Assembly (NCBI GenBank): GCA_030653365.1
Contig: JAURZL010000005.1
Span: 185,469-249,468 of the forward strand
Origin: Anaerolineaceae bacterium
GTDB lineage: Bacteria; Chloroflexota; Anaerolineae; Anaerolineales; Anaerolineaceae
DNA length: 64,000 nt
Direction: 5' to 3'
Shown: positions 48,769 to 58,261 of the stretch, piece by piece
Layout: every line of letters begins with the position of its first letter
Numbering within the stretch: the stretch's first letter is position 1
The notes under the pieces: generated by a model
Databases searched by the model: none
What the model was told of the DNA's origin: nothing
The model's input: the letters and a program-made list of their open reading frames with translations, nothing else
Position numbers and translations under genes: made by a program

Positions 48769-49191
48769 ATGAAAGGCGGTCTGGTAAAGGATTGGATGAT
48801 TCAAAATCCGATTTCTGTGAGTAGTAACATTACCATGCCTGACGCATATTGGAAGATGATCAATAACAAAATCAGGCGACTGTTAGTTGTTGATGATGGA
48901 AAATTGATCGGCATTGTTACTATTGACGATCTTCAACAAAAAATTCCCTGGACTGCATTTGCCCTTAATGCTGTTCACGCCAGTGACATTTTATCCAAAT
49001 TCCCGGTTCGTCTGGTAATGTCACAGAAATTGATCACGACGACACCGGAATCATCCTTATTTGACGCAGCAAACACAATGATTTCTAATGAAATCAGTAC
49101 ATTACCGGTTCTGCAAGACGATCAAGTTGTGGGCATCATAACAGAAAGTGATATTTTCAGAGCTTTTGTGGAGCTTTCATCGGAAGAATAA
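48769..49191 (+). CDS. CBS-domain pair protein
   Basis: VKDWMIQNPISVSSNITMPDAYWKMINNKIRRLLVVDDGKLIGIVTIDDL...ISTLPVLQDDQVVGIITESDIFRA. Confidence 0.93.
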   Translation: MKGGLVKDWMIQNPISVSSNITMPDAYWKMINNKIRRLLVVDDGKLIGIVTIDDLQQKIPWTAFALNAVHASDILSKFPVRLVMSQKLITTTPESSLFDAANTMISNEISTLPVLQDDQVVGIITESDIFRAFVELSSEE

Positions 49192-49338
49192 AATCATTTT
49201 GCTTTCAAACTGCAGTAGTTATTCTGTTCAACCTTATTTTCTGCATTTAATTAATCGAAGAAATATGAATGATAACTGATAGTAGAAAGAGTTTTTTTTA
49301 TGATACAAATCGAAAATTTTTCTAGAAAGGAGGATGAA

Positions 49339-49761
49339 ATGAAAGGCAATCTGGTGAAGGATTGGATGAACCAAAATCTACTTACCATAAGTAGTAACGA
49401 TACAATGCCTGATGCATATTGGAAAATGATAAAAAAAGATGTCAGGAGACTTCTGGTGGTTGATGACGGAATTTTAGTAGGTGTTGTTACGATTGAAGAT
49501 CTGACGCAAAAGGTTCCATGGTCAACATTTGCTTTAAATGCGGAGGTTACCAATGATTTTCTAGATAGAATGCCGGTTCACCTGGTTATGTCTCATAAAT
49601 TGATTACGACCACTCTGGAAACAACCCTGCTTGATGCTGCAAAATCCATGATATCCAATGAAATAAGTACTTTACCGGTGATGCTGGATGATCAGGTCGT
49701 AGGAATTATTACAGAAGGTGATATCTTCAGAGCATGTGTGTCACTTGAATCAGAAGAATAA
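49339..49761 (+). CDS. CBS-domain pair protein (tandem paralogue)
   Basis: VKDWMNQNLLTISSNDTMPDAYWKMIKKDVRRLLVVDDGILVGVVTIEDL...; SD aaaggagga before ATG 49339. Confidence 0.93.
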   Translation: MKGNLVKDWMNQNLLTISSNDTMPDAYWKMIKKDVRRLLVVDDGILVGVVTIEDLTQKVPWSTFALNAEVTNDFLDRMPVHLVMSHKLITTTLETTLLDAAKSMISNEISTLPVMLDDQVVGIITEGDIFRACVSLESEE

Positions 49762-50022
49762 AAAATGATTTTATGCATATAAAACTTTGCAAGTTTAGGA
49801 AATTATTGCGATTATTATCTACTTGAAATTGTTCGAATGAATTATCTTGTTATGAGTTATTCACTTTATTGAATATTGATAATTGAAGAAATAAAAATGT
49901 ATTTTATTATTTGATATTTAAAAATTCAGCAATTTGCATCTTTGTTCTGGTCAAGTTCCCCAACCAAAAAAGTCAAGAAATTAAAACTTACCAGAATTTC
50001 AAACAAATAAGAGGAATCGAGG

Positions 50023-52926
50023 ATGAAACATATAACACTGACAATAAACGAAAAAATAAAAAAATTTGACGTTAATGAAAAGGATTCTTTACTGGAAGTC
50101 TTGCGTGAAGCCGGATACATAAGTGCAAAATCTGGTTGTGATGATGGAACCTGTGGTGTTTGTACCGTGTTGTTAAATGGCAAACCAGTTAAGAGCTGTC
50201 TCATAAAGGCTTTTGAGGCAGATAATATGTCCATCATCACACTTGAAGGATTGGGAGAGGCGGAAACACCTGATCCGTTACAAAAAGCATTTATAGAAAC
50301 AGGTGCGATTCAATGTGGTTACTGCACCCCGGCTCAAATTCTTTCAGCGAAGGACTTGGTGAACAGAAATCCGGATCCAACAGACGATGAGATTCGCATA
50401 GCGTTGAATGGTGTGCTATGTCGATGCACTGGTTATGTTCGTGGTGTTGATGCGGTGAAAAGAGCAGCAGCTGAAATGAGAGGAGAGTCTTTAAAGCCGT
50501 ACCAGCACATCGCCTTGACATTGCCAGAAAACACTGATGATATTGATCTTCCCTTGGAATATTATCGTAAAGATGGAAAGAGAAATCCCTTACCACCGAT
50601 CGTATATACCCCCAAAGAGATGGAAAATGTGGAAGTGGTGGGGAAATCGGAAATCAAAGTTGACGCAAAAAAGCTCGCTTTGGGAAAACCCGTTTTCACA
50701 GATGATGTCCATCCTGAGGGAATGTTGTATGGTGCGTTGTTGACAAGTCCCTATGCCCATGCCCGCCTCAAAAAAATCGATGTTTCCAAAGCCCGTAACC
50801 TACCTGGGGTTCATGCTGTTTTGACACATAAAGACCTTCCCAGGATCAAGTTTGCCAGTGGTGGGCAGAGTTATCCGCAACCTTTGCCTTATGATCAGGT
50901 CTGCCTGGATGATAAAGTGCGTCATGTCGGTGATCGGGTAGCTATTGTGGCTGCAGATTCGTTGGAAATCGCCAATCAGGCGTTGAGTCTGATCGAGGTT
51001 GAGTATGAGATGCTTCCAGTTGTGGTGGATATGGAACAGGCGATGAGCGCTGGCTCTCCTGTGATTCACGATGAAGAGGACAGTATTGGAATTCACGATG
51101 TGCAACACAATATTGTCCATCACATTAATACAGAAGTTGGAAATGTGGATCAGGCATTTTCAGAAGCAGATTTTGTGTTTGAGGGAGAATATCGCACACC
51201 TAAGCAGCAACATGTTCATCTTGAGCCACATGTATGTATAACTTATTTTGATGAGGATGATCGATTGGTAGTACGCACCAGTACCCAGGTCCCATTTCAC
51301 ATCCGTAGAATGCTATCCCCGTTGATTAATGTGCCGGTTAAACGGATTCGGGTAATCAAGCTGCGTATCGGCGGGGGCTTTGGCAATAAACAGGAAATGT
51401 TATTGGAAGATCTTTGCGCTCACCTGACAATGGTTACCAAACGACCAATCCGCATGGAATATACGCGCACCCAGGAATTCACCAGCTCACGTAGCCGGCA
51501 TGCAAATATCATTCGCTATAAGGTCGGTATCAAAGACAGGAAAATGACAGTTGCCCAATTGTACTTAATTGGAGACACAGGTGCATATGGCAGTCATGGG
51601 TTAACCGTCAATATGGTTGGTGGCTTCAAAGGGCTTACGCTCTACAATCCACCCAATGCGCGCTTTATTTGTGATGTGGTATATACCAATACACCACCGG
51701 CCGGCGCTTTCAGGGGCTATGGAGCGATGCAATGCCAATATGGCATGGAAGTGATGATGGAGGAGATTGCAACTCAATTAAGTATAGATGTGGTGGAATT
51801 CAAACGTGAGAATTGGTTGAAAATTGGCGAGACAATGCATCTATCAGAACAATTGGGTGAAGGTAGGAAGGGAGTTAAGCAGGCATTGCAATCCAGTGGC
51901 ATGCAACAATGTGTGGAAATTGGCATGAAAGCCACCCAATTTAGAGAAAAAAGAGCAATGTATCAAAACCAGGATGGGAGATTTCACAAAGGGATTGGTA
52001 TGGCGGTTGTGATCCATGGCAGTGGCATCGCCAATCTGGATATGGGGGCTGCCACGATTAAAATAAATGACGATGGTTCATTCAATTTATTGATTGGCGC
52101 AACCGACCTGGGAACTGGCTCGGACACAATTTTAGGGCAAATAGCAGCCGAGGTGTTAGGTGTCCCCTTGGACGACATGATTGTTTACTCATCGGATACT
52201 GATTTCACCCCCTTTGACAAAGGGGCTTACGCCAGCAGCACTACCTATGTCAGTGGTGGCGCGGTGAAAAAAGCAGCATTGGAGGTAAGGAAACAGATTC
52301 TGGAACATGCAGCATTAATGCTGGAAATCTCCGATATTGACCAGTTAGAACTGAAAAATAAACAGGTGATCAGTCAGGATGGCAGGCGATTGACACTAGA
52401 GGAAATTGCTTTGAGCAGCATTCACCAACTAAACCAGCACCAAATTGGAGCAACTGCATCCCATATCAGCCCGGTCAGTCCACCACCAACCGCAGCTCAA
52501 TTTGTTGAAATCGTCCTGGATACGCAAACAGGAGAGGTGCAGGTTGAGCGATTGCTGATGGTTGTGGATTGTGGTAGGGTGATTAATCCCATCACGGCTT
52601 CCGGGCAGGTGGAAGGTGGTATGTTGCAAGCGCTGGGGTTCGCGCTAACAGAGGAAATGCTATTTGATGAAAAAGGTATTCCATTGAATTCCAATTTAAG
52701 TGACTATAAAATTTTCCGGGCAAATGAAACACCAGCCATGGATGTCATCTTTGTTCAGACGGATGAACCTACCGGTCCATTTGGGGCTAAATCAGTGGCG
52801 GAGATATCCATAGATGGGGTATCACCTGCAATGGCAAGTGCACTCCATGATGCCAGCGCCGTGTGGATGAGAGAGCTGCCGTATACACCGGAAAGAATAA
52901 AAGCTGCTTTGCAGAATATAGAATAA
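50023..52926 (+). CDS. Molybdenum hydroxylase: [2Fe-2S]2 domain fused to Mo-binding domains (aldehyde oxidoreductase/xanthine dehydrogenase-like, no FAD domain)
   Basis: SGCDDGTCGVCTVLLNGKPVKSC, QCGYCTPAQILSAKDLV, LCRCTGY; then KLRIGGGFGNKQEM, PPAGAFRGYGAMQCQYGME, GATDLGTGSDTILGQIAAE, FGAKSVAEIS. Confidence 0.95.
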   Translation: MKHITLTINEKIKKFDVNEKDSLLEVLREAGYISAKSGCDDGTCGVCTVLLNGKPVKSCLIKAFEADNMSIITLEGLGEAETPDPLQKAFIETGAIQCGYCTPAQILSAKDLVNRNPDPTDDEIRIALNGVLCRCTGYVRGVDAVKRAAAEMRGESLKPYQHIALTLPENTDDIDLPLEYYRKDGKRNPLPPIVYTPKEMENVEVVGKSEIKVDAKKLALGKPVFTDDVHPEGMLYGALLTSPYAHARLKKIDVSKARNLPGVHAVLTHKDLPRIKFASGGQSYPQPLPYDQVCLDDKVRHVGDRVAIVAADSLEIANQALSLIEVEYEMLPVVVDMEQAMSAGSPVIHDEEDSIGIHDVQHNIVHHINTEVGNVDQAFSEADFVFEGEYRTPKQQHVHLEPHVCITYFDEDDRLVVRTSTQVPFHIRRMLSPLINVPVKRIRVIKLRIGGGFGNKQEMLLEDLCAHLTMVTKRPIRMEYTRTQEFTSSRSRHANIIRYKVGIKDRKMTVAQLYLIGDTGAYGSHGLTVNMVGGFKGLTLYNPPNARFICDVVYTNTPPAGAFRGYGAMQCQYGMEVMMEEIATQLSIDVVEFKRENWLKIGETMHLSEQLGEGRKGVKQALQSSGMQQCVEIGMKATQFREKRAMYQNQDGRFHKGIGMAVVIHGSGIANLDMGAATIKINDDGSFNLLIGATDLGTGSDTILGQIAAEVLGVPLDDMIVYSSDTDFTPFDKGAYASSTTYVSGGAVKKAALEVRKQILEHAALMLEISDIDQLELKNKQVISQDGRRLTLEEIALSSIHQLNQHQIGATASHISPVSPPPTAAQFVEIVLDTQTGEVQVERLLMVVDCGRVINPITASGQVEGGMLQALGFALTEEMLFDEKGIPLNSNLSDYKIFRANETPAMDVIFVQTDEPTGPFGAKSVAEISIDGVSPAMASALHDASAVWMRELPYTPERIKAALQNIE

Positions 52927-52938
52927 ACAGGAGAAGAA

Positions 52939-53772
52939 ATGACAAAAATAATCTGTGTGGTGAATGATGAAGTTATGGAAGGCTCAGAACTTAAGAAGGA
53001 GCATGGGGTATCTTTCTGGATCGAAATGCAACATTCGAATGTGCTCTTTGATACCGGTCAGAGCCCAGAAGTTTTATCTCATAATCTACAAGTACTGGGA
53101 CTCTTACCCATCAATATTGATGCGCTGGTTTTTAGCCATGCACATTATGATCATACCAGTGGTGTTGCGGCGATTTTTCCGGAGAGAACCACGATGCCAT
53201 TGTATGCAAACAGTGATTTATTCAGAGCCCGATATTCAAGTAAAGATGATGTGTATAAATCGATTGGGATGACCATGAAGCAAGCAGATTTGTCACACTA
53301 TTTTTATATGAAACTGAGTGATGATCCTGTAGAAGTCAAACCTGGCTTATGGACGACCGGCACCATCCTGGAGCGACCTGAAAGAATGGGTATCAGTAAA
53401 CATCACATGATTCGTACACAAGCTGGTTGGGAACATGATCCCTATCAGGATGATATTTCTCTGGTATTAAAAACTTCAGCCGGGAATGTTCTTATTTGTG
53501 GATGTTGTCACGCAGGAATATTGAATACCTTATATCACGCCGAAAAGTTATTTGGTAATCCTTTCATCGCAGTGATCGGTGGTACACACCTGATATCAGC
53601 AGATGATCAGTATCTTGATCACATCATCGATGTATTTCAGGATCGCTACCCGGACTGTAGTTTTTATCTGAATCATTGTACCGGTAAAAATGCGATCTCT
53701 ACATTGACCAAAAAATTAGGAACACGTGTACAGATTTTTCCAGCCGGAGAAAAGATGGATTTTCCAGATTAA
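52939..53772 (+). CDS. MBL-fold metallohydrolase (dihydropteroate synthase-related type)
   Basis: NVLFDTGQSPEVLSHNLQVLGLLPINIDALVFSHAHYDHTSGVAAIF; LICGCCHAGILNTLYHAEKLFG; VIGGTHLISAD. Confidence 0.9.
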   Translation: MTKIICVVNDEVMEGSELKKEHGVSFWIEMQHSNVLFDTGQSPEVLSHNLQVLGLLPINIDALVFSHAHYDHTSGVAAIFPERTTMPLYANSDLFRARYSSKDDVYKSIGMTMKQADLSHYFYMKLSDDPVEVKPGLWTTGTILERPERMGISKHHMIRTQAGWEHDPYQDDISLVLKTSAGNVLICGCCHAGILNTLYHAEKLFGNPFIAVIGGTHLISADDQYLDHIIDVFQDRYPDCSFYLNHCTGKNAISTLTKKLGTRVQIFPAGEKMDFPD

Positions 53773-53811
53773 TAATTTATTATTTACCCAATAATTTGCA
53801 ACCTAAAAAAA

Positions 53812-55671
53812 CTATTCTGTCAGATCAATCCTGATAAAAGTTTCGAGTGTCAAAGGTTCAGACCAATCACTGGGCGAGAAATTCGTCCCCAAGATATCAC
53901 CGGCTGTGTGAACTCTGCCACGACCAGTGCTGACCACGCCTAAATTGACAAATTCAGGATTTCCTATTAATGTTTTCGGGATTTGGATTTCTATAATGGA
54001 TGGGGTACCATTTTTCAGAGCAATACCAAAGGTAATCGGACTCGTTTGCCATGCCTGACCATCCCAGACATTCAACACAAATGTTCCACTGACGGAACCC
54101 TTCCTATCCAGAGCCTCGATGTCAAATCGGAATTCAGGTTTGTATGGATCCGCAACCGTTATGGGCCGTTTTCCAACATCAATATCTGCACCCTGGTCAT
54201 CCTGGGTGGTATCAATATAAAATAGATAGCTTCCCCAGGGGTTTTCGAAGATATCACCGCTAATTGTCAGTGCCAGAGAAAAGAAGGTTTCATCCTGCAT
54301 AGCATGCAAACTGACCAGGTCTAAATGGGGGATAGTATTAAAATTATCATCGATTTCATCTTCAACAATTGGGTCTTTATATTTAGCTTCAATGATCCCA
54401 TCGACCAAAAGAGGAGGATATAAATATTCATGGCTGAGGAACCCAACACCATCATGGATCTCATTATTGTTATTGAAATCAAAGAGGGCTACATTTTCCC
54501 AATGGGAACCCTGACCCCATCTGGTGGAACACTCGGTGGAGATCCAGGCTGGTTCCCAGAAGACTACCCCCAATCCGCCATTCGAAATTAAAGATTGCGA
54601 TAAATCGATCATAAATTGGCGCTGGCCTTCAATACTGATCGGATAACCACGAATCCCCTGATAAAGGATATTACTGGCTGTTTCATCAACCGCCTCCAAT
54701 GTCCATGGATAAGCCGTTTCAACAATCATGACTTCCTTTTGGAAACGATTGCGCAGATAGGTGATATGTGATCCCAGGTCATTGATCGTGAATGAACTCC
54801 ATTGGGGATAATAGGAAAGACCAATAATGTCAAAATCAACAATATTGTTTTCATAAGCATTCTGGAACCACCAACCTGCGTTCTCGGGTTGGGCAACATG
54901 CAGAATGATTTTTGGGTTTGTGTTTGTGCTCTTGGCAATGTCGCGAACAGCGCGAATCCCGGAATTAAACAATTTTGCATCCCGAGGCCAATCCGATTCC
55001 ATGACGTGTTTGATCATACCAGCGTTGGTTTCATTTCCTACCTGAACAAAATCAGGCATCAGACCAATTTCATGCAAATCACTCAACACCTGGTAGGTGT
55101 AATCATAGACTGCCTGTTCAAGTTCTGCATCATTCAAGTCTTGCCAGGCTGCAGGGATCGCCTGTTTCCCAGGATCCGCCCAATTATCCGAATAATGAAA
55201 ATCAAGGATTGTGAACATTCCTGCTTCCTTGGATCGCGTCAGGGTTCGTTTTATGTCTTCGAAAGTGCTGTATTCGGTCCAATCCGGATTGTGCCACAAA
55301 CGCACACGTACCAGGTTCGCCCCATGGCTTTTGAATAATGGGTAGGCGTCTTGTGGTTCACCATTCTGATAATAGACTGCTCCACAATCGTCCATTTCGT
55401 TTACATAGGAAAGATCAACCCCTAAATAAAATGGAGGTTCGGGAATTATTTGTTTCGCTTCGGTTGGTTCGAGCGTTTCAAGAATGAGATCACCTTCTTC
55501 ATCGATCTCGTTGACAGCGGTAGGAGTGTCCTCAGGCAACAATTCTGGTTCAGCTGGCACAGGTTGGCAAGCTGTTATCAGGATGATTAAACTTATAAAA
55601 ACTATGCCTGTTAGATAACGAAAACCGGAATTAATTTCCGGTTTTCGTTCGAAACCAATTATTTTCATCAT
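53812..55671 (-). CDS. GH53 endo-beta-1,4-galactanase lipoprotein with C-terminal glucodextranase-type beta domain
   Basis: FYLGVDLSYVNEMDDCGAVYYQNGEPQDAYPLFKSHGANLVRVRLWHNP; FHYSDNWADPGKQAIPAAW; VQVGNETNAGM; IVETAYPWT; lipobox LITAC. Confidence 0.93.
   Translation of the reverse strand: MMKIIGFERKPEINSGFRYLTGIVFISLIILITACQPVPAEPELLPEDTPTAVNEIDEEGDLILETLEPTEAKQIIPEPPFYLGVDLSYVNEMDDCGAVYYQNGEPQDAYPLFKSHGANLVRVRLWHNPDWTEYSTFEDIKRTLTRSKEAGMFTILDFHYSDNWADPGKQAIPAAWQDLNDAELEQAVYDYTYQVLSDLHEIGLMPDFVQVGNETNAGMIKHVMESDWPRDAKLFNSGIRAVRDIAKSTNTNPKIILHVAQPENAGWWFQNAYENNIVDFDIIGLSYYPQWSSFTINDLGSHITYLRNRFQKEVMIVETAYPWTLEAVDETASNILYQGIRGYPISIEGQRQFMIDLSQSLISNGGLGVVFWEPAWISTECSTRWGQGSHWENVALFDFNNNNEIHDGVGFLSHEYLYPPLLVDGIIEAKYKDPIVEDEIDDNFNTIPHLDLVSLHAMQDETFFSLALTISGDIFENPWGSYLFYIDTTQDDQGADIDVGKRPITVADPYKPEFRFDIEALDRKGSVSGTFVLNVWDGQAWQTSPITFGIALKNGTPSIIEIQIPKTLIGNPEFVNLGVVSTGRGRVHTAGDILGTNFSPSDWSEPLTLETFIRIDLTE
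55617..55649 (-). promoter_or_regulatory. Strong hairpin within the first codons of the GH53 gene
   Basis: AACGAAAACCGGAA - TTAAT - TTCCGGTTTTCGTT, 14-bp perfect stem, 22-54 nt downstream of the ATG at 55671. Confidence 0.5.
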
Positions 55672-55684
55672 GACCTTTGAATGA

Positions 55685-56584
55685 TTAACCTTTGACGGCT
55701 CCGGTTGTCAAACCACCAACGATTTGATCTTGCAGGGCGAGGTAAATTATCACTATCGGAAGGGCACCAATCAATGCTCCTGCAGCAAAGACACCCCAGC
55801 GCTGATTAAATTGAGCTCCAGCAAAAACCTGCAGACCAACCATCAATGTGTAAGTCTCGTTGCTCTTTAGCAAGACGCGTGCAAGGACAAACTCACCATA
55901 GGTACCCACATAATTCATCAGCCCAATGACGACCAGGATCGGGCGCAATAAAGGCAGGATCAGTCGGGTAAAAATATACCAGTTGGAAGCACCTTCCACC
56001 ATGGCAGATTCGTCAATATCACGGGGGATGGTATCCAGGAATCCTTTCATCAACCAGATGTTAATACCCATTGCACCGCCTAAATAGACCAGAATAAGAC
56101 TTGCATGGGTATTGAGTCCTAATTTCGGAATGACATCCCCAAATTGTGAAATCATCAAAAAAGTGGCAACAAGCGCTAACAAAGCGGGAAATACCTGGAT
56201 CAGCAGGATGGCTTTCAGCATTAGTTGGCGTCCTTTAAAGCGAAACCTTGAAAATGCATATCCGGCAATGGTGGTGATTGCAAGGGAACCAATGGATGTA
56301 ATGATGGAGATCTTAAGTGAATTTCCGAACCATGTCCAGAATGGAAAGGCTCCGGAGGTTACCAGGGTTTCATAATTACCAATTCCTGGATTTTTGGGAA
56401 TCAATGTCTGTGTAGCGAGAGAACCTGTTGGATTGAATGAAGCTGAGATAACCCATAGAATGGGGAATATAGAAAAAATGATCAAAATCACAGCCACAAA
56501 CAAACGGATTCCAATGCTGAATCTATGCTGAAAAGTCATTGATTTTCGAAATTGACCAATTGTATTTGTGTTAGACATTTTCAC
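55685..56584 (-). CDS. Maltose/galactooligosaccharide-type ABC permease (MalG/GanQ-like)
   Basis: Multi-TM, DESAMVEGASNWYIFTRLILPLLRP; terminal GGLTTGAVKG. Confidence 0.93.
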   Translation of the reverse strand: MKMSNTNTIGQFRKSMTFQHRFSIGIRLFVAVILIIFSIFPILWVISASFNPTGSLATQTLIPKNPGIGNYETLVTSGAFPFWTWFGNSLKISIITSIGSLAITTIAGYAFSRFRFKGRQLMLKAILLIQVFPALLALVATFLMISQFGDVIPKLGLNTHASLILVYLGGAMGINIWLMKGFLDTIPRDIDESAMVEGASNWYIFTRLILPLLRPILVVIGLMNYVGTYGEFVLARVLLKSNETYTLMVGLQVFAGAQFNQRWGVFAAGALIGALPIVIIYLALQDQIVGGLTTGAVKG

Positions 56585-58187
56585 TGACCTCCTCCCACAT
56601 ACGGGTATAGCGGAATTGTAGTAAAGTTATCGCGCCAACAATAAAAAATATGATGATCGTAATCGCAGCCGCAAAACCATAGTTGATACCGCTGCTGCCG
56701 GAGAAGGCCAGGTTGTATACATAACTGATCAAAATATCAGTATGCCCCGCCGGAGTTGGCGTCCCCGCCATTGGCGGCCCTCCTGCATTAAAGATATATA
56801 TCAAATTGAAGTTGTTAAAGTTGAAAACGAACGAGGCAATCAGTAATGGACCGACCGCTACCAATAACAAAGGTAGTGTGATGTGCCAAAATTGCTGCCA
56901 AATGCTGGCGCCATCCACCTTGGCTGCAGCGTAATAATCTTCTGAGATCGATTGAAGTGCTCCGCTGGAGACCAACATAAAATATGGATAACTTAACCAC
57001 AGATTGATCAATAATATGGCTATTTTTGCCCACCATTGATCGGTAAACCAGGGTGGTGCCCATCCGAATGTTGATTCAAGGGCTCGAGAGATAACGCCAA
57101 GCTCAGGATTAAGCATTCCTCGCCAGATTAAGATAGTTAATAAAGCAGGTACTGTATACGGAATGATCAACAAAGTTCGAATTAGTTTCTTAAATGGAAA
57201 GCGTGGTTCATTAAACATGATGGCGATCAGCAATCCCAATCCAAAATTAAACAGCAGACTCAAAATCGCGAAGCTGAAATTCCAGCCAACAATACTGGTT
57301 AAAGGTCCTCGCAGGGCTGGGCTGACGAAAAATTCTTTAAAGTTCGCGGTTTTAACCGTTTCAACAAACCCAGGTCTGAGCTGCTTTCCATTGGGTCCCG
57401 AAAATGTCCCACGGATATTTCGATAGGTTTCACCAGTTTCCTGATCAATCATCGCATCCAGTTCGGGATCATAAACATATAAGGGTAAAAGTTCAGCTGC
57501 TTCGGATGGGGAGCGAACCTGAATCGTTCTTCCTTCCTCACCAAACAGGATGGATGTCAGATTTTTATCGGCAGCTGCCATGATCGCATTAATTCTTTGG
57601 TACCCTTCGATGGTCTTGGGAATGCCTTTATCATCCAATTCTCCCACTCCCATTTCACCAGGTTGTGGTTGGGTGAGCTCCTCTTCAGGTTTCGCCAGAT
57701 AAAAGTTACCATCCGCGTCTTTTAACCAGAGGACATATTCTCCCTCTGGGGATTTAAATGCAGTCCAGCCGTATGCTTTTCCTTCTTCTGGCAGATATTT
57801 CATATCTGATATGCGATCAATCGCTTGTTCCTTTGTAATTAAGTGACCTTCACCATAGTTCGTTGTCGAAACCCAAACGGTAAAAAATATTGGGTAAATG
57901 GTAAACAGGGACATTAATATCAGACCAATCAGCATCCAGCGGATGGGGTAAGCTTGTTGGCGTAACATGACAAAATTAGCAAAAATTGCGATGATAAGAA
58001 TCGCCGCGGCTAAGGGATAGTATCCTAAGAAAAATAATCGACTAAGAAACCAAATGATAGCTGCGTCTACCGCAATGATCAGTGCGAATCTCGCCAGTTT
58101 GGGCAGAAGAGGTATTATCGAGGAATCCCTCTTTGGAAGGGCGTCTTGAGTTTTGAAGGAAGCCATATTATCACCTTCATTCTTCAA
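56571..58187 (-). CDS. Maltose/galactooligosaccharide-type ABC permease with large periplasmic loop (MalF/GanP-like)
   Basis: Multi-TM, long extracellular insert, AAKVDGASIWQQFWHITLPLLLVAVGPLL; GHTDILISYVYNLAF. Confidence 0.93.
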   Translation of the reverse strand: MKNEGDNMASFKTQDALPKRDSSIIPLLPKLARFALIIAVDAAIIWFLSRLFFLGYYPLAAAILIIAIFANFVMLRQQAYPIRWMLIGLILMSLFTIYPIFFTVWVSTTNYGEGHLITKEQAIDRISDMKYLPEEGKAYGWTAFKSPEGEYVLWLKDADGNFYLAKPEEELTQPQPGEMGVGELDDKGIPKTIEGYQRINAIMAAADKNLTSILFGEEGRTIQVRSPSEAAELLPLYVYDPELDAMIDQETGETYRNIRGTFSGPNGKQLRPGFVETVKTANFKEFFVSPALRGPLTSIVGWNFSFAILSLLFNFGLGLLIAIMFNEPRFPFKKLIRTLLIIPYTVPALLTILIWRGMLNPELGVISRALESTFGWAPPWFTDQWWAKIAILLINLWLSYPYFMLVSSGALQSISEDYYAAAKVDGASIWQQFWHITLPLLLVAVGPLLIASFVFNFNNFNLIYIFNAGGPPMAGTPTPAGHTDILISYVYNLAFSGSSGINYGFAAAITIIIFFIVGAITLLQFRYTRMWEEVSENV

Positions 58188-58221
58188 AAGAAAAAACCTT
58201 ATTTAATTAATATTATTATAA

Positions 58222-58252
58222 AATGAAGGCCGGGAATTTCCCGGCCTTCATT
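58222..58252. terminator. Stem-loop (about 14 bp, GC-rich) between binding-protein and MalF-like genes
   Basis: AATGAAGGCCGGG - AATTT - CCCGGCCTTCATT. Confidence 0.8.
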
Positions 58253-58261
58253 GATTAACTT

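Noticed and set aside
50023-52926. Fused [2Fe-2S]-Mo hydroxylase as a novel architecture
   Set aside because: Same arrangement is known from Desulfovibrio-type aldehyde oxidoreductase (MOP); not new in itself.
54802-55338. 178-aa plus-strand ORF
   Set aside because: Antisense to the GH53 gene, which has unambiguous family motifs.
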